Shown: positions 45,751 to 56,330, counted from the first letter of the stretch. The stretch: DNA of 64,000 nt from Pseudomonas sp. Au-Pse12 (GCF_021341665.1 NZ_JAJTTH010000003.1:62001-126000), one strand, 5' to 3'. Numbers and translations are program-made. The notes: generated by a model not told the origin, from the sequence alone.

Positions 45751-46962
45751 ATGCAGGTCAGCAAATCGAACAAGCTCGCCAACGTCTGTTATGACATTCG
45801 CGGCCCAGTGCTCAAGCACGCCAAACGTCTGGAAGAGGAAGGCCATCGCATCCTCAAGCTGAATATCGGCAACCCGGCGCCCTTTGGTTTCGAAGCGCCG
45901 GACGAAATCCTCCAGGACGTGATCCGCAACCTGCCCACCGCCCAGGGCTACAGCGACTCCAAGGGCCTGTTCAGTGCCCGCAAGGCGGTGATGCAGTACT
46001 ACCAGCAGAAGCAGGTGGAAGGCATCGGCATTGAGGACATCTACCTGGGCAACGGTGTTTCCGAGCTGATCGTGATGGCCATGCAGGCCCTGCTCAACAA
46101 CGGCGACGAAGTGCTGGTGCCGGCCCCGGACTATCCACTGTGGACGGCCGCGGTGAGCCTCGCCGGTGGCAACCCGGTGCACTACCTGTGCGACGAACAG
46201 GCCAACTGGTGGCCGGACCTGGCCGACATCAAGGCCAAGATCACCCCGAACACCAAGGCCCTGGTGATCATCAACCCGAACAACCCGACCGGTGCCGTGT
46301 ACCCCAAGGAAGTGCTGCTGGGCATGCTGGAACTGGCCCGCCAGCACAACCTGGTGGTGTTCTCGGACGAGATCTACGACAAGATCCTCTACGATGACGC
46401 CGTGCATATCTGCACCGCATCCCTGGCGCCGGACCTGCTGTGCCTGACCTTCAACGGCCTGTCCAAGTCCTACCGCGTGGCCGGTTTCCGCTCCGGCTGG
46501 GTGGCCATTTCCGGTCCCAAGCAGCATGCCCTGAGCTATATCGAAGGCATCGACATGCTGGCCAACATGCGCCTGTGCGCCAACGTGCCCAGCCAGCACG
46601 CGATCCAGACCGCCCTGGGCGGCTACCAGAGCATCAACGACCTGGTGCTGCCGCCGGGCCGCCTGCTGGAACAGCGCAACCGCACCTGGGAACTGCTCAA
46701 TGACATTCCCGGGGTCAGCTGCGTGAAACCCATGGGCGCGCTGTATGCCTTCCCACGGATCGATCCGAAAGTCTGCCCGATCCATAACGACGAAAAGTTC
46801 GTTCTGGACCTGCTGCTTTCGGAAAAACTCCTGGTGGTCCAGGGCACCGCCTTCAACTGGCCATGGCCGGATCACTTCCGCGTCGTGACCCTGCCGCGGG
46901 TGGATGACCTGGAACAAGCCATTGGTCGGATCGGAAGTTTCCTCAAGTCCTACCGCCAATAA
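45751..46962 (+). CDS. PLP-dependent aminotransferase (AlaA-type)
   Basis: A 403-residue class I/II aminotransferase. Fold-type I features: [45 protein letters not shown], and the PLP-lysine in [17 protein letters not shown]. It is close to E. coli AlaA (glutamate-pyruvate transaminase, alanine synthesis). The ATG at 45751 was chosen; the upstream extension is not family-like. It is divergent from msrB. The substrate is inferred from similarity. Confidence 0.85.
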   Translation: MQVSKSNKLANVCYDIRGPVLKHAKRLEEEGHRILKLNIGNPAPFGFEAPDEILQDVIRNLPTAQGYSDSKGLFSARKAVMQYYQQKQVEGIGIEDIYLGNGVSELIVMAMQALLNNGDEVLVPAPDYPLWTAAVSLAGGNPVHYLCDEQANWWPDLADIKAKITPNTKALVIINPNNPTGAVYPKEVLLGMLELARQHNLVVFSDEIYDKILYDDAVHICTASLAPDLLCLTFNGLSKSYRVAGFRSGWVAISGPKQHALSYIEGIDMLANMRLCANVPSQHAIQTALGGYQSINDLVLPPGRLLEQRNRTWELLNDIPGVSCVKPMGALYAFPRIDPKVCPIHNDEKFVLDLLLSEKLLVVQGTAFNWPWPDHFRVVTLPRVDDLEQAIGRIGSFLKSYRQ

Positions 46963-46971
46963 CGGCGAAAA

Positions 46972-47002
46972 CGCAGTGCGATCCTTCCCCGATCGCACTG
47001 CG
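46972..47002 (+). terminator. Terminator after the aminotransferase gene
   Basis: CGCAGTGCGATC and GATCGCACTGCG form a perfect 12-base stem with a seven-base loop, followed by ATTAATT. It lies nine bases after the stop. Confidence 0.8.
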
Positions 47003-47190
47003 ATTAATTCAGCAACACATCTTCGCTGCCCTGCTCCACTCCCCTTCTATAAGCTTGCACTTTCCGTCCTGCCCACTGTCACATGTCTGCACGCACAGCC
47101 GGGTGAAGGCCGCCCTGGCAATCCGTCATGGCGTTGTCATGCAAGCGTCTAGACTCGGCCTGTGCGACACAGTTTGAAATAGAAGCCGTA

Positions 47191-47219
47191 TTGAATAGGC
47201 GGTTGCCGCACCTTATATA
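47191..47219 (+). promoter_or_regulatory. Predicted promoter of htpX
   Basis: TTGAAT and TATATA with a 17-base spacer, 45 bases upstream of the htpX ATG. The rest of the 302-base gap (46963-47264) shows the upstream terminator and nothing else clear. Heat-shock sigma elements were not convincing. Confidence 0.55.
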
Positions 47220-47264
47220 GCCCGCAGTACGCTACATCTTTAGCTTGAGGAGATTTCTACAACC

Positions 47265-48152
47265 ATGATGCGAATCCTGCTGTTTTTGGCCACTAACCTT
47301 GCGGTCGTGCTGATTGCCAGCATTACCCTGAGCCTTTTCGGCTTCAACGGGTTCATGGCGGCCAATGGGGTTGATCTGAACCTCAATCAGCTGCTGATTT
47401 TCTGTGCGGTCTTCGGTTTTGCCGGTTCGCTGTTCTCGCTGTTCATCTCCAAGTGGATGGCGAAGATGAGCACCAGCACGCAGATCATCACCCAACCGCG
47501 CACCCGCCATGAGCAATGGTTGCTGCAGACTGTCGAGCAACTGTCCCGCGAAGCCGGGATCAAGATGCCCGAAGTGGGTATTTTCCCAGCCTACGAGGCC
47601 AACGCCTTCGCCACCGGCTGGAACAAGAACGACGCCCTGGTGGCGGTCAGCCAAGGCCTGCTGGAGCGCTTCTCGCCCGATGAAGTGAAAGCCGTGCTGG
47701 CCCACGAGATCGGTCACGTTGCCAACGGCGACATGGTGACCCTGGCGCTGATTCAGGGCGTGGTGAACACCTTCGTAATGTTCTTCGCGCGGATCATCGG
47801 CAACTTTGTCGACAAGGTGATCTTCAAGAACGAAGAAGGCCAGGGCATCGCCTACTACGTGGCGACCATCTTCGCCGAGCTGGTCCTGGGCTTTCTGGCC
47901 AGCGCCATCGTCATGTGGTTCTCGCGCAAGCGTGAATACCGTGCCGACGAAGCCGGTGCCCGCCTGGCCGGCACCAACGCCATGATCGGCGCCCTGCAGC
48001 GCCTGCGTTCGGAACAGGGCCTGCCAGTGCATATGCCCGACACCCTGAACGCCTTCGGCATCAATGGCGGCATCAAACAGGGCCTGGCTCGCATGTTCAT
48101 GAGCCACCCGCCGCTGGAAGAGCGTATCGACGCCCTGCGTCGTCGCGGCTGA
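47265..48152 (+). CDS. htpX: Membrane zinc protease HtpX
   Basis: A 295-residue inner-membrane metalloprotease that degrades damaged membrane proteins. Two N-terminal membrane helices (about 4-24 and 33-55), the zinc motif [13 protein letters not shown] (HExxH, about residue 145), further helices, and [16 protein letters not shown] with the third zinc ligand. A TTGAGGAG ribosome site precedes it. It is colinear with E. coli HtpX. Confidence 0.95.
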   Translation: MMRILLFLATNLAVVLIASITLSLFGFNGFMAANGVDLNLNQLLIFCAVFGFAGSLFSLFISKWMAKMSTSTQIITQPRTRHEQWLLQTVEQLSREAGIKMPEVGIFPAYEANAFATGWNKNDALVAVSQGLLERFSPDEVKAVLAHEIGHVANGDMVTLALIQGVVNTFVMFFARIIGNFVDKVIFKNEEGQGIAYYVATIFAELVLGFLASAIVMWFSRKREYRADEAGARLAGTNAMIGALQRLRSEQGLPVHMPDTLNAFGINGGIKQGLARMFMSHPPLEERIDALRRRG

Positions 48153-48171
48153 CCCACTGCAAGGCAATACC

Positions 48172-48199
48172 CAAAAGGGCGACGCAAGTCGCCCTTTTG
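48172..48199. terminator. Bidirectional terminator between htpX and tpm
   Basis: CAAAAGGGCGAC and GTCGCCCTTTTG form a perfect 12-base stem over GCAA, with A and T runs built in. Confidence 0.88.
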
Positions 48200-48214
48200 C
48201 ATGGCCGCTAAAAA

Positions 48215-48883
48215 CTATCCAGCCGCATCCTGTTTGCTCAGGCGATAAACCCGCTCCACCAGCCGGGTCACGCCACCCTGGAGAAACTTCCAGCTCTCCC
48301 CAAGAATGTCGCGCTCTGTTTCCACCTGCAGCTGCCAGACGCCCCCCAGGCGTTGCCGGACCTCATCGTCGAGCACCGCAAATGGCGGGCCGTCCAACTG
48401 CTCCTGGGCGTAATCCATGGTGATCAGCAGCCCCTTGCTGCCATTCGGCAACAGGCCATTGAGGTGGGCGGCATAGCGCTGTCGCATCGGCGGGGGCAAG
48501 GCAATCATGGCTGCGCGGTCATACAGGGCCGCGCAATCAGCCGTGTCCTCGGCGGTCAAGGCAAAGAAATCGCCGCACCAGAGCTGGATCGGACCGTGGG
48601 CGTAGACCTTAAACACCCCGTGCTGGCGGATCTGCGGCTGCAACTGGTGCTCACGAAAGAAATCCTCCACCGCCTTTTCCGCCAATTCGATGCCCAGCAC
48701 CTCGAACCCTTGGTCGGCAAGCCAGATCAGGTCCAGGCTCTTGCCGCACAACGGCACCAGCACGCGGGTTTGCGCCGCCAGCCCCAAGGCCGGCCAGTAC
48801 TGCTGCAGGTAAGGGTTGACCTCTGCCAGGTGAAAGCCGATCTGATCGCGCTCCCAACGTTTTTGCCAAAAGTCCGCTTGCAT
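48215..48883 (-). CDS. tpm: Thiopurine S-methyltransferase
   Basis: A 222-residue SAM-dependent enzyme: [21 protein letters not shown] loop [31 protein letters not shown] (cited in part, about residues 40-70), and [17 protein letters not shown]. Bacterial Tpm methylates tellurite, selenite and thiopurines and gives tellurite resistance. The ATG at 48883 is a clear start. It is convergent with htpX. Confidence 0.92.
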   Translation of the reverse strand: MQADFWQKRWERDQIGFHLAEVNPYLQQYWPALGLAAQTRVLVPLCGKSLDLIWLADQGFEVLGIELAEKAVEDFFREHQLQPQIRQHGVFKVYAHGPIQLWCGDFFALTAEDTADCAALYDRAAMIALPPPMRQRYAAHLNGLLPNGSKGLLITMDYAQEQLDGPPFAVLDDEVRQRLGGVWQLQVETERDILGESWKFLQGGVTRLVERVYRLSKQDAAG

Positions 48884-48933
48884 GAGAAGTCCTTAAAATT
48901 CGATCAAAAAGCGCTAAAACTTATATTAGATTT

Positions 48934-48946
48934 AGATCATTGATCT
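48934..48946. promoter_or_regulatory. Palindrome AGATCATTGATCT in the tpm/dioxygenase divergent region
   Basis: A perfect 6-1-6 palindrome within an AT-rich stretch, 40 bases upstream of the dioxygenase ATG and 51 bases from the tpm ATG. It is a candidate operator; the regulator is unknown. Confidence 0.35.
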
Positions 48947-48985
48947 GATTGAAGATGGCGCATCTTAACCTTCAGGAGCCCCTTC

Positions 48986-49753
48986 ATGCTTCCCAGCCTG
49001 TTCATCTCCCATGGCTCTCCCATGCTGGCCCTGGAACCCGGCGCCAGCGGCCCTGCCCTGGCCCGTTTGGCCGCCGAGCTGCCAAGACCCAAGGCGATCC
49101 TGGTGGTTTCGGCCCACTGGGAAAGCCAGGACCTGCGGGTCAGCGCCAGCCCGCACCCGGAAACCTGGCACGATTTCGGCGGTTTTCCCGCAGCGCTGTT
49201 CGCTGTGCAATACCCGGCCCCAGGCAGCCCGGAACTGGCCGCCCAGGTGGTGGAACTGCTCCAGGCCGATGGGCTGCCGGCGCAACTGGACAGCCAGCGC
49301 CCCTTCGACCACGGCGCCTGGGTGCCGCTGTCACTGATGTATCCGCAGGCGGATATGCCGGTGGTCCAGCTCTCGCTGCCCAGCCGCCAGGGGCCGGCGT
49401 TGCAGACTCGCGTCGGTCACGCGCTGGCGATCCTGCGACAACAGGGCGTGTTGCTGATCGGCTCCGGCAGCATCACCCACAACCTGCGGGAGCTGGACTG
49501 GCACGCCGGCCCGGAAAGTGTCGAACCCTGGGCCAAGGCCTTCCGTGACTGGATGATCGACAAGCTGGCCGCCGATGACCAAGAGGCCCTGCATGACTAC
49601 CGCCGGCAGGCGCCGCATGCCGTGCGCAGTCATCCCAGCGATGAGCACTTGCTGCCTCTGTACTTCGCTCGCGGTGCCGGGGGTGAATTCAGCGTGGCCC
49701 ACCAAGGCTTCACCCTGGGCGCCCTGGGCATGGATATCTACCGCTTTGGCTGA
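48986..49753 (+). CDS. DODA-type extradiol dioxygenase family protein (YgiD-like)
   Basis: A 255-residue class III extradiol dioxygenase fold. Metal/active residues lie in FISHGSPMLAL, VVSAHWES, FDHGAWVPLSLMYP, GSGSITHNL and HPSDEHLLPLYFA. E. coli YgiD opens L-DOPA; plant DODA makes betalamic acid. The physiological substrate here is unknown. A single gene with CAGGAG upstream. Confidence 0.85.
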   Translation: MLPSLFISHGSPMLALEPGASGPALARLAAELPRPKAILVVSAHWESQDLRVSASPHPETWHDFGGFPAALFAVQYPAPGSPELAAQVVELLQADGLPAQLDSQRPFDHGAWVPLSLMYPQADMPVVQLSLPSRQGPALQTRVGHALAILRQQGVLLIGSGSITHNLRELDWHAGPESVEPWAKAFRDWMIDKLAADDQEALHDYRRQAPHAVRSHPSDEHLLPLYFARGAGGEFSVAHQGFTLGALGMDIYRFG

Positions 49754-49786
49754 TGCTTCACCGGCAAGTCCGACACAAACTCCAGA

Positions 49787-49822
49787 CAAAAAAATCCCCG
49801 AACCAGTCGGGGATTTTTTATG
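49787..49822. terminator. Bidirectional terminator between the dioxygenase and helicase genes
   Basis: AAATCCCCGA and TCGGGGATTT pair over a short ACCAG loop, bounded by A and T runs. Confidence 0.88.
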
Positions 49823-49847
49823 CCTGATCAATCAGCCCGAGGGCGGA

Positions 49848-51521
49848 TCAATCTTCGCGGTAGCGACGCAGCTTCAGCTGCTTGCCGGCAACGCGAGTGT
49901 CCTTGAGCTTGGTCAGCAGACGGTCCAGACCGTCTTCCGGCAGCTCAACCAGGCTGAAGCTGTCGCGCACCTGGATGCGACCGATGGCTTCACGGGCCAG
50001 ACCACCCTCGTTGAGGATCGCGCCCAAGAGGTTCTTGGCAGCGATACCGTCACGGGCACCCAGCGCGGTACGGCAACGAGCACGGCCTTCAGCCAGTGGC
50101 ATTGGCGCGCGACGCTCGCGGTCACCACGATCAGGACGATCGCCGGAACGCTCAGGACGATCACCACGTGGCGCGCTGTTCGGCACCAGTGGACGCTCTT
50201 TCTCGATGGCTGCCAGGTTCAGCGCTTGACCGTTGGTGGCCTTGCGCAGCAGGGCCGCGGCCAAGGCACGCGGGCTGCAACCGATGTCAGCGGTCAGGCG
50301 ATCCAGCAGATCACCGTGGGTCGCTTCAGCATCGGCTACCAGCGGCGACAGGCTGTTGGTCAGCTTCTTGATGCGAGCATCAAGAACGGCCTGGGCGTCC
50401 GGCAGGCGAACTTCAGCCACTTTCTGCCCAGTCACACGCTCGATCACTTGCAGCATGCGGCGCTCACGCGGAGTCACCAGCAGCAGCGCGCGGCCTTCGC
50501 GACCGGCACGGCCGGTACGGCCGATACGGTGCACGTAGGATTCCGGGTCGTACGGCATGTCCACGTTGAATACGTGGGTGATGCGCGGTACGTCCAGGCC
50601 ACGGGCGGCTACGTCGGTCGCCACAACGATGTCCAGACGGCCATCCTTGAGGGAGTCGATCACGCGCTCACGCTGGTTCTGGGCGATGTCACCGTTCAGC
50701 GCAGCGGCTTTGTAGCCTTTGGCTTCCAGGGCACTGGCCAGGTCCAGGGTCGCTTGCTTGGTGCGCACGAACATGATCAGGGCGTCGAAATCTTCAACTT
50801 CCAGCAGGCTCAGAACGGCAGAGGTCTTCTGGTCAGCGTGAACCAACAGGTGAGCCTGTTCGATCGCGGTAACGGTCTGGGTCTTGCTCTGGATCTTGAC
50901 GTGTTTCGGGTCCTTCAGGTGACGCTCGGCGATAGCCCGGATCGACTGCGGCAGAGTGGCCGAGAACAGTACGGTCTGGCGGGTTTCCGGCATGGCCTTG
51001 AAGATCACTTCCAGGTCATCCATGAAGCCCAGCTTGAGCATTTCGTCGGCTTCGTCGAGAACCAGGTGGTTCACGGTGGCCAATACTTTTTCGTCGCGAC
51101 GCAGGTGGTCGCACAGACGGCCCGGCGTGGCGACAACGATCTGTGCGCCATTACGGATTGCTTTCAGTTGTGGGCCCATCGGCGCACCGCCGTAGACGGC
51201 CACAACAGTCACGCCCGGCATTTGCTTGGCGTAGGTTTCGAAAGCGGTTGCAACTTGCAGCGCCAACTCACGGGTTGGGGCCAGGATCAGAGCTTGCGGC
51301 TCGCGCTTGGACGGATCAATGCGGTGCAGGATAGGCAGGGCAAAGGCAGCGGTTTTACCGGTACCGGTTTGCGCCTGGCCAATCATATCGTGCCCGGCAA
51401 GGATGATCGGGATCGACTGCTGCTGAATAGCCGAAGGCTCTTCATAGCCGGTAGCGACTACTGCAGCGACAATATTGGGATGAAGTTCAAGAGCGGCGAA
51501 GCCGCCGATTTCCTGGGTCAT
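49848..51521 (-). CDS. deaD: DEAD-box RNA helicase (DeaD/CsdA type)
   Basis: A 557-residue ATP-dependent RNA helicase. Helicase motifs in order: AQTGTGKT, PTRELA, TPGR, DEAD, SAT, and HRIGRTGRAG. A charged linker rich in GDR follows, then a C-terminal DbpA/CsdA RNA-binding domain (RIQVRDSFSLVELPED ... KLRRYRED). It works in ribosome assembly and RNA decay, mainly in the cold. The ATG at 51521 was chosen. A long untranslated leader is predicted. Confidence 0.9.
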   Translation of the reverse strand: MTQEIGGFAALELHPNIVAAVVATGYEEPSAIQQQSIPIILAGHDMIGQAQTGTGKTAAFALPILHRIDPSKREPQALILAPTRELALQVATAFETYAKQMPGVTVVAVYGGAPMGPQLKAIRNGAQIVVATPGRLCDHLRRDEKVLATVNHLVLDEADEMLKLGFMDDLEVIFKAMPETRQTVLFSATLPQSIRAIAERHLKDPKHVKIQSKTQTVTAIEQAHLLVHADQKTSAVLSLLEVEDFDALIMFVRTKQATLDLASALEAKGYKAAALNGDIAQNQRERVIDSLKDGRLDIVVATDVAARGLDVPRITHVFNVDMPYDPESYVHRIGRTGRAGREGRALLLVTPRERRMLQVIERVTGQKVAEVRLPDAQAVLDARIKKLTNSLSPLVADAEATHGDLLDRLTADIGCSPRALAAALLRKATNGQALNLAAIEKERPLVPNSAPRGDRPERSGDRPDRGDRERRAPMPLAEGRARCRTALGARDGIAAKNLLGAILNEGGLAREAIGRIQVRDSFSLVELPEDGLDRLLTKLKDTRVAGKQLKLRRYRED

Positions 51522-51941
51522 GGGTCTGCCTCTAAGTGCATCCGCAAAGACCCATGCTCCAAAGCTGCGCATGCCGTGTAAGACTCAAGAGTCACCCTGG
51601 CAGCTTTGTCGGCGGGGATTTGCGAAAACGATTGAATGAATGGATCGTCAAGGATAGTCCGCGCAGCGGACAAGCAGCCGAAGCTGACTTCGGGGAATTG
51701 CATCACCTAAACGTGGCCTGGCTAAAGGCCGGCGCGCACTATACCGGAATTACTCAAAAAAGGGAGTTTTTTTTATCGGAAAAATCCGCTGAACACCCGA
51801 TTGTCATGGGCTTTGCGCAGGCTTCAATGGCGCGCTATTTTGCTTAGGCCCAGCGCTGTTGGTCATCGCGCTTAAACGGTTCATCTTTGTACATGAAACC
51901 GCCCACACCCACCTCCCCTCTTTCTTCCCAGGACTGCCCCC
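51522..51941. other. 420-base divergent region holding the long helicase leader
   Basis: A -10-like TATAGT on the minus strand (51738-51743) would give a leader of about 210 bases for the helicase, as is usual for cold-shock RNA helicases. Oligo-A/T tracts at about 51755-51785 lie just upstream. The remaining part should contain the crotonase promoter. No gene is seen. Confidence 0.5.
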
Positions 51942-52733
51942 ATGAACCCGCCCAGTGCCAGCCGTGTCAGTCGCGAACTCCGTGGTCATCTGTTCCTTAT
52001 CGGCCTGGATCGGGTGGCCAAGCGCAATGCCTTCGACCTCGATTTGCTCAACCAGTTGAGCCTGGCCTATGGCGAGTTTGAAGCCAGCAGCGAGGCGCGG
52101 GTCGCGGTGGTGTTCGGCCACGGTGAACACTTTACCGCCGGGCTCGACCTGGCCAACGTCGGCGCCGCCCTGGCCCAGGGCTGGCAGGCGCCACCCGGCG
52201 GCTGTGATCCGTGGGGCGTATTCGCCGGGCCACGGGTGAGCAAGCCGGTCATCGTTGCCGTGCAGGGTTACTGCCTGACCATCGGCATCGAGCTGATGCT
52301 GGCCTCCGATATCAACCTGTGCGCCAGCAACACCCGCTTTGCCCAGATGGAGGTGCAGCGCGGGATCTTCCCCTTCGGCGGCGCGACCCTGCGCCTGCAT
52401 CAATTGGCCGGCTGGGGCAACGCCATGCGCTGGCTGCTGACCGGGGACGAGTTCGACGCCCATGAAGCCCTGCGCCTGGGCCTGGTGCAGGAAGTCATGG
52501 CCAGCGAGGACCTGCTGCCCCGGGCCATCGAACTGGCGCAGCGGATTGCCCGACAGGCGCCGCTGGGAGTGCAAGCGACCTTGATGTCGGCACGTCAGGC
52601 CAGGCTTGAGGGGGAAACGGCGGCCGCCCGGGAGCTGCCGCCGCTGGTGCATAAACTGATGAACAGTGAAGACGCCAAGGAGGGCCTGCAGGCGATGATC
52701 GAGAAACGGCCGGGGCTGTTCAAAGGCTGTTGA
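51942..52733 (+). CDS. Crotonase/enoyl-CoA hydratase family protein
   Basis: A 263-residue crotonase-fold protein. Oxyanion-hole residues are in HFTAGLDLANV and AVQGYCLTIGIELMLASDI; MEVQRGIFPFGGATLRL carries a family acidic residue. The substrate is unknown. The gene order with the DEAD helicase and class II DAHP synthase matches P. aeruginosa as I recall it. The ATG at 51942 was chosen. Confidence 0.82.
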   Translation: MNPPSASRVSRELRGHLFLIGLDRVAKRNAFDLDLLNQLSLAYGEFEASSEARVAVVFGHGEHFTAGLDLANVGAALAQGWQAPPGGCDPWGVFAGPRVSKPVIVAVQGYCLTIGIELMLASDINLCASNTRFAQMEVQRGIFPFGGATLRLHQLAGWGNAMRWLLTGDEFDAHEALRLGLVQEVMASEDLLPRAIELAQRIARQAPLGVQATLMSARQARLEGETAAARELPPLVHKLMNSEDAKEGLQAMIEKRPGLFKGC

Positions 52734-52783
52734 ACGGCCTGGCCGGCAGATCAGTCGCCGGCCAGGCGGCTCTGGCGGGTGTC

Positions 52784-53539
52784 TCAAGTCGCGGGGCGGA
52801 TGGCCTTGATCAGCGGTTGCAGAGAGTAGCCCAGGCGCGGCGCCAGGGCTTCGGCCCGGGCGTTCAGGCCTGGCAGATCGAGCTCCTGGTCGAGATCGGA
52901 CGGCACGATCAGAATCACGTTGCCCTCCTTCACCGGCAGCTCCCAGTAGTGCCGGTGATAGAGCCCACGCAACAGGGCCGCGCCGAGTGGCTTGCCATCA
53001 TCGGTAGCCCATTGGTTGATCACCAGCCAGCCACCGGGGTTGAGGCGCTTCTGGCAGTTTTCCAGGAACCCCCAGGCCAGGTGCCCGACGCCAGGACCGA
53101 CATCGGTGTACAGGTCGACGAAGATCAGGTCGGCCGACTCGGCACTGTCCAGCAGCTCCAGGGCATCGCCGACTCTTATATAGAGACGCGGATCATCATC
53201 CAGCCCCAGGTACTCGATGGCCAGGCGCGGCACATCCGGGCGCAGCTCGATGGCCTCGACATCCTCCAGCGGCAGGAACTTCAGGCAGGCCTGGGTCAGG
53301 GTGCCGGCGCCCAGGCCGAGAAACAGCGCACTCTCCGGCGCGGCATGGCACAGGGCACCGATCAACATGGCGCGGGTGTAGTCGTACTCCAGCCAGCTGG
53401 GGTCGGCGGTGAACACACAGCTTTGCTCGATGGCATCGCCAAACTCGAGAAAACGGTAATCCGCCACTTCCAGGACCCGGATCATGCCGAATTCGTCGTG
53501 CACTTCGGCGAGCAGGCGCTCGACGCGCTCCTCAGTCAT
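52784..53539 (-). CDS. Spermidine synthase-like protein
   Basis: A 251-residue SpeE-like methyltransferase-fold protein. Seen are [20 protein letters not shown] (nucleotide loop), [14 protein letters not shown] (Asp/Glu that binds the ribose), and [13 protein letters not shown]. True spermidine synthases have a different N-terminal strand domain and YHEM-type motifs that are weak here, so aminopropyl transfer is unproven. The ATG at 53539 has AGGAG upstream. Confidence 0.75.
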   Translation of the reverse strand: MTEERVERLLAEVHDEFGMIRVLEVADYRFLEFGDAIEQSCVFTADPSWLEYDYTRAMLIGALCHAAPESALFLGLGAGTLTQACLKFLPLEDVEAIELRPDVPRLAIEYLGLDDDPRLYIRVGDALELLDSAESADLIFVDLYTDVGPGVGHLAWGFLENCQKRLNPGGWLVINQWATDDGKPLGAALLRGLYHRHYWELPVKEGNVILIVPSDLDQELDLPGLNARAEALAPRLGYSLQPLIKAIRPAT

Positions 53540-53700
53540 GTCATCTCCTAGCCGCGCGGGCACAGAACCTTGCCGGCGCGATAAACCAACCGCTCGGCAG
53601 CGAGCGGGAAAGGCGCGATTGTCGGCCAAGCGAGAGGAGCAGGTCACGCACTAATTTGCTGCTAACATGCCCCTCCCACCGTAAAACACTCGAGTCCGCG

Positions 53701-55047
53701 ATGAGCCAACCCTGGAGCCCCGACAGCTGGCGCGCCTTGCCGATCCAGCAACAACCCCAGTACCCCGATGCCGCGCACCTGCTGCAGGTCGAGCAGAGCC
53801 TGGCCAGTTATCCACCGCTGGTGTTTGCCGGTGAAGCCCGGGAGTTGCGCCGTCAGTTCGCCGAAGTCACCCAGGGCCGGGCCTTCCTGTTGCAGGGCGG
53901 CGATTGTGCCGAAAGCTTTGCCGAATTCTCCGCGGCGAAGATCCGCGACACCTTCAAGGTGCTGCTGCAGATGGCCATTGTCATGACCTTTGCCGCCGGC
54001 TGCCCGGTGGTCAAGGTCGGACGCATGGCCGGCCAGTTTGCCAAGCCACGCTCGGCCAACGACGAAACCATCAACGGCGTGACCTTGCCGGCTTACCGTG
54101 GCGATATCGTCAACGGCATCGGCTTCGATGAAAAAAGCCGGGTACCGGACCCGGACCGCCTGCTGCAGTCCTACCACCAGGCCACCGCCACCCTGAACCT
54201 GCTGCGGGCCTTCGCCCAGGGCGGCTTTGCCGACCTGCACCAGGTGCATAAATGGAACCTGGACTTCATCGCCAACTCGGCCCTGGCCGAGAAGTACAGC
54301 CAACTGGCCGACCGCATCGATGAAACCCTGGCCTTCATGCGCGCCTGTGGCATGGACAGCTCGCCGCAACTGCGCGAGACCAGCTTCTTCACCGCTCACG
54401 AAGCCCTGCTGCTCAATTACGAAGAAGCCTTCGTGCGTCGCGACAGCCTGACCAACGACTACTACGACTGCTCGGCGCACATGCTGTGGATCGGCGACCG
54501 CACCCGCCAGCTCGACGGTGCCCACGTCGAGTTCCTGCGCGGGGTGAACAACCCGATCGGGGTCAAGGTCGGCCCGAGCATGAACACTGAAGAACTGATC
54601 CGCCTGATCGATATCCTCAACCCAGACAACGATCCTGGCCGCCTCAACCTGATCGTGCGCATGGGGGCGAACAAGGTCGGCGATCATCTGCCACAGCTGA
54701 TTCGCGCCGTGGAGCGCGAAGGCAAGCAGGTGCTGTGGAGCTCGGACCCGATGCACGGCAACACCATCAAGGCCAGCAGCGGCTACAAGACCCGGGATTT
54801 CGCGCAGATCCTGACCGAGGTCAAGGAGTTCTTCCAGGTGCACCAAGCCGAAGGCAGCTACGCCGGCGGCATTCATATCGAGATGACCGGGCAGAACGTC
54901 ACTGAATGCATTGGCGGCGCCCGGCCGATTACCGAGGATGGTTTGTCGGACCGCTATCACACCCATTGCGACCCGCGGATGAACGCCGACCAGTCGCTGG
55001 AGCTGGCCTTCCTGATTGCCGAGACCCTCAAGCAGGTCAAGCGCTGA
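53701..55047 (+). CDS. 3-deoxy-7-phosphoheptulonate synthase, class II
   Basis: A 448-residue class II DAHP synthase: first step of the shikimate pathway, joining PEP and erythrose-4-phosphate. It starts [19 protein letters not shown]; core motifs are [30 protein letters not shown], and [10 protein letters not shown] with [20 protein letters not shown]. Pseudomonads keep class I and class II enzymes; the class II types supply secondary metabolism as well as aromatic amino acids. The ATG at 53701 was chosen over a longer frame. Confidence 0.93.
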   Translation: MSQPWSPDSWRALPIQQQPQYPDAAHLLQVEQSLASYPPLVFAGEARELRRQFAEVTQGRAFLLQGGDCAESFAEFSAAKIRDTFKVLLQMAIVMTFAAGCPVVKVGRMAGQFAKPRSANDETINGVTLPAYRGDIVNGIGFDEKSRVPDPDRLLQSYHQATATLNLLRAFAQGGFADLHQVHKWNLDFIANSALAEKYSQLADRIDETLAFMRACGMDSSPQLRETSFFTAHEALLLNYEEAFVRRDSLTNDYYDCSAHMLWIGDRTRQLDGAHVEFLRGVNNPIGVKVGPSMNTEELIRLIDILNPDNDPGRLNLIVRMGANKVGDHLPQLIRAVEREGKQVLWSSDPMHGNTIKASSGYKTRDFAQILTEVKEFFQVHQAEGSYAGGIHIEMTGQNVTECIGGARPITEDGLSDRYHTHCDPRMNADQSLELAFLIAETLKQVKR

Positions 55048-55059
55048 GGTTGCCTTTGG

Positions 55060-55106
55060 CGGGCAAGCCTGCTCCTACAAGGGCTGTGTAGGAGCGGGCT
55101 TGCCCG
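55060..55106. repeat. REPIN-like pair of inverted REP sequences
   Basis: Arms CGGGCAAGCCTGCTCCTACA (55060-55079) and TGTAGGAGCGGGCTTGCCCG (55087-55106) are reverse complements with one mismatch. GTAGGAG-type REPs in this head-to-head pairing are typical REPINs of fluorescent pseudomonads. It lies between two convergent genes. Confidence 0.85.
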
Positions 55107-55115
55107 CGAAGCGCT

Positions 55116-56330
55116 TCACTCCAGCACCTCACGCAGACGTCGCGCGCCATCACGCGGGCAATTGAGCTGAATCTGCTCCAACCCCAGCCAGCTGGCCATC
55201 TGTCGCAATTGCACGGCCAATGCCCGGATTCCCTCCTCGTCCAGGCCCGGCTCTTCCTCATGCACCGCATGCACCGCCAAACGCCCCAGGGCCCGCTCCG
55301 CGCGCAGGTCGACCCGGGCGACAATCCGCTCATTGTGCAGAAACGGCAGCACGTAATAGCCATAGACGCGCTTGTGCTGGGGCGTGTAGATCTCCAGCCG
55401 ATAGCGGAAATCAAACAGGCGCTCGGTGCGGCTGCGTTCCCAGACCAGTGAATCGAAAGGTGACAGCAACGCGCTGGCCTCGACCTTGCGCGGCACCCTG
55501 GCCTGGGGCAGGCAGTAAGCGCGGTGTTTCCAGCCATGAACCTCACAGGCCAGCAGCTCGCCAGACTCCAGCAGCTCGGCCAGCCGTGCGCGACTGTCAC
55601 CGGGGTCGAGCCGAAAGTAATCCCGCAAGTCCTTTTCCGTGGCCACTCCCAACGCCGTGGCGGCCTGCAGCAGCAACTGGCGCTGGGCCTGGGCTTCCTC
55701 CAGCAACGGTTGCTGGAGGATCGCCGCCGGGATCACCCGCTCCGGCAAGTCATAAAGGCGCTCGAAGCCGCGGCGCCCGGACACCGTCACCTCGCCGGCG
55801 GCGAACAACCATTCCAATGCATGCTTTTCAGCGCTCCAGTCCCACCAAGGGCCGGCCCGTTCTTCACGAGTGGAAAGGCTGCCGGCCCCCAACGCCCCCT
55901 GCTGCTCCACGGCCGCCAGCACCCGGCGCAGGGTGGCCTGCTGCTCCAGGCCAAAACGCGCCAGTTGCGCATAGATGCCCTGGCCCTGACGCGCCCGCTG
56001 CATCCGCCAGCGCAGCAAGGGATACATGGACATCGGCAACAACGAGGCTTCATGCCCCCAGTACTCGAACAAGGTGCGCTGGCGCCCCTGGCTCCAGGCG
56101 GCCTGATCGAGCAACGGCTGTGGATAACTCCCGAGACGGGAAAACAGCGGCAGGTAATGAGCGCGCACCAGGGCGTTGACCGAATCGATCTGCAACAGGC
56201 CCAGACGCTCTATCTGCTGATTGAGCCGTGTCGCCTTGATCGGTGCCGACAGCTGGCGCCCGCCGAACCCTTGGGCGGCCAGCGCCAGTCGACGTGCCTG
56301 CTTGAGCGAAAAAGAATGTTGTGCGGGCAT
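55116..56330 (-). CDS. YcaQ/AlkX-type winged-helix DNA glycosylase
   Basis: A 404-residue HTH_42 family protein. The catalytic QxD motif is in LGLLQIDSVNALVRAHYLPLFSRLG (cited in part; LLQIDSVN). E. coli YcaQ (AlkX) unhooks interstrand crosslinks by base excision. Further family segments: YWGHEASLLP, FSLKQARRLAL, SPFDSLVWERSRTERLF and GYYVLPFL. The ATG at 56330 was chosen (MPAQHSFSL). It is a single gene. Confidence 0.82.
   Translation of the reverse strand: MPAQHSFSLKQARRLALAAQGFGGRQLSAPIKATRLNQQIERLGLLQIDSVNALVRAHYLPLFSRLGSYPQPLLDQAAWSQGRQRTLFEYWGHEASLLPMSMYPLLRWRMQRARQGQGIYAQLARFGLEQQATLRRVLAAVEQQGALGAGSLSTREERAGPWWDWSAEKHALEWLFAAGEVTVSGRRGFERLYDLPERVIPAAILQQPLLEEAQAQRQLLLQAATALGVATEKDLRDYFRLDPGDSRARLAELLESGELLACEVHGWKHRAYCLPQARVPRKVEASALLSPFDSLVWERSRTERLFDFRYRLEIYTPQHKRVYGYYVLPFLHNERIVARVDLRAERALGRLAVHAVHEEEPGLDEEGIRALAVQLRQMASWLGLEQIQLNCPRDGARRLREVLE

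Noticed and set aside
49575..51581. A 668-codon plus-strand frame across the DEAD helicase
   Set aside because: It is antisense to a helicase with every family motif and begins inside the dioxygenase gene; composition is not protein-like.
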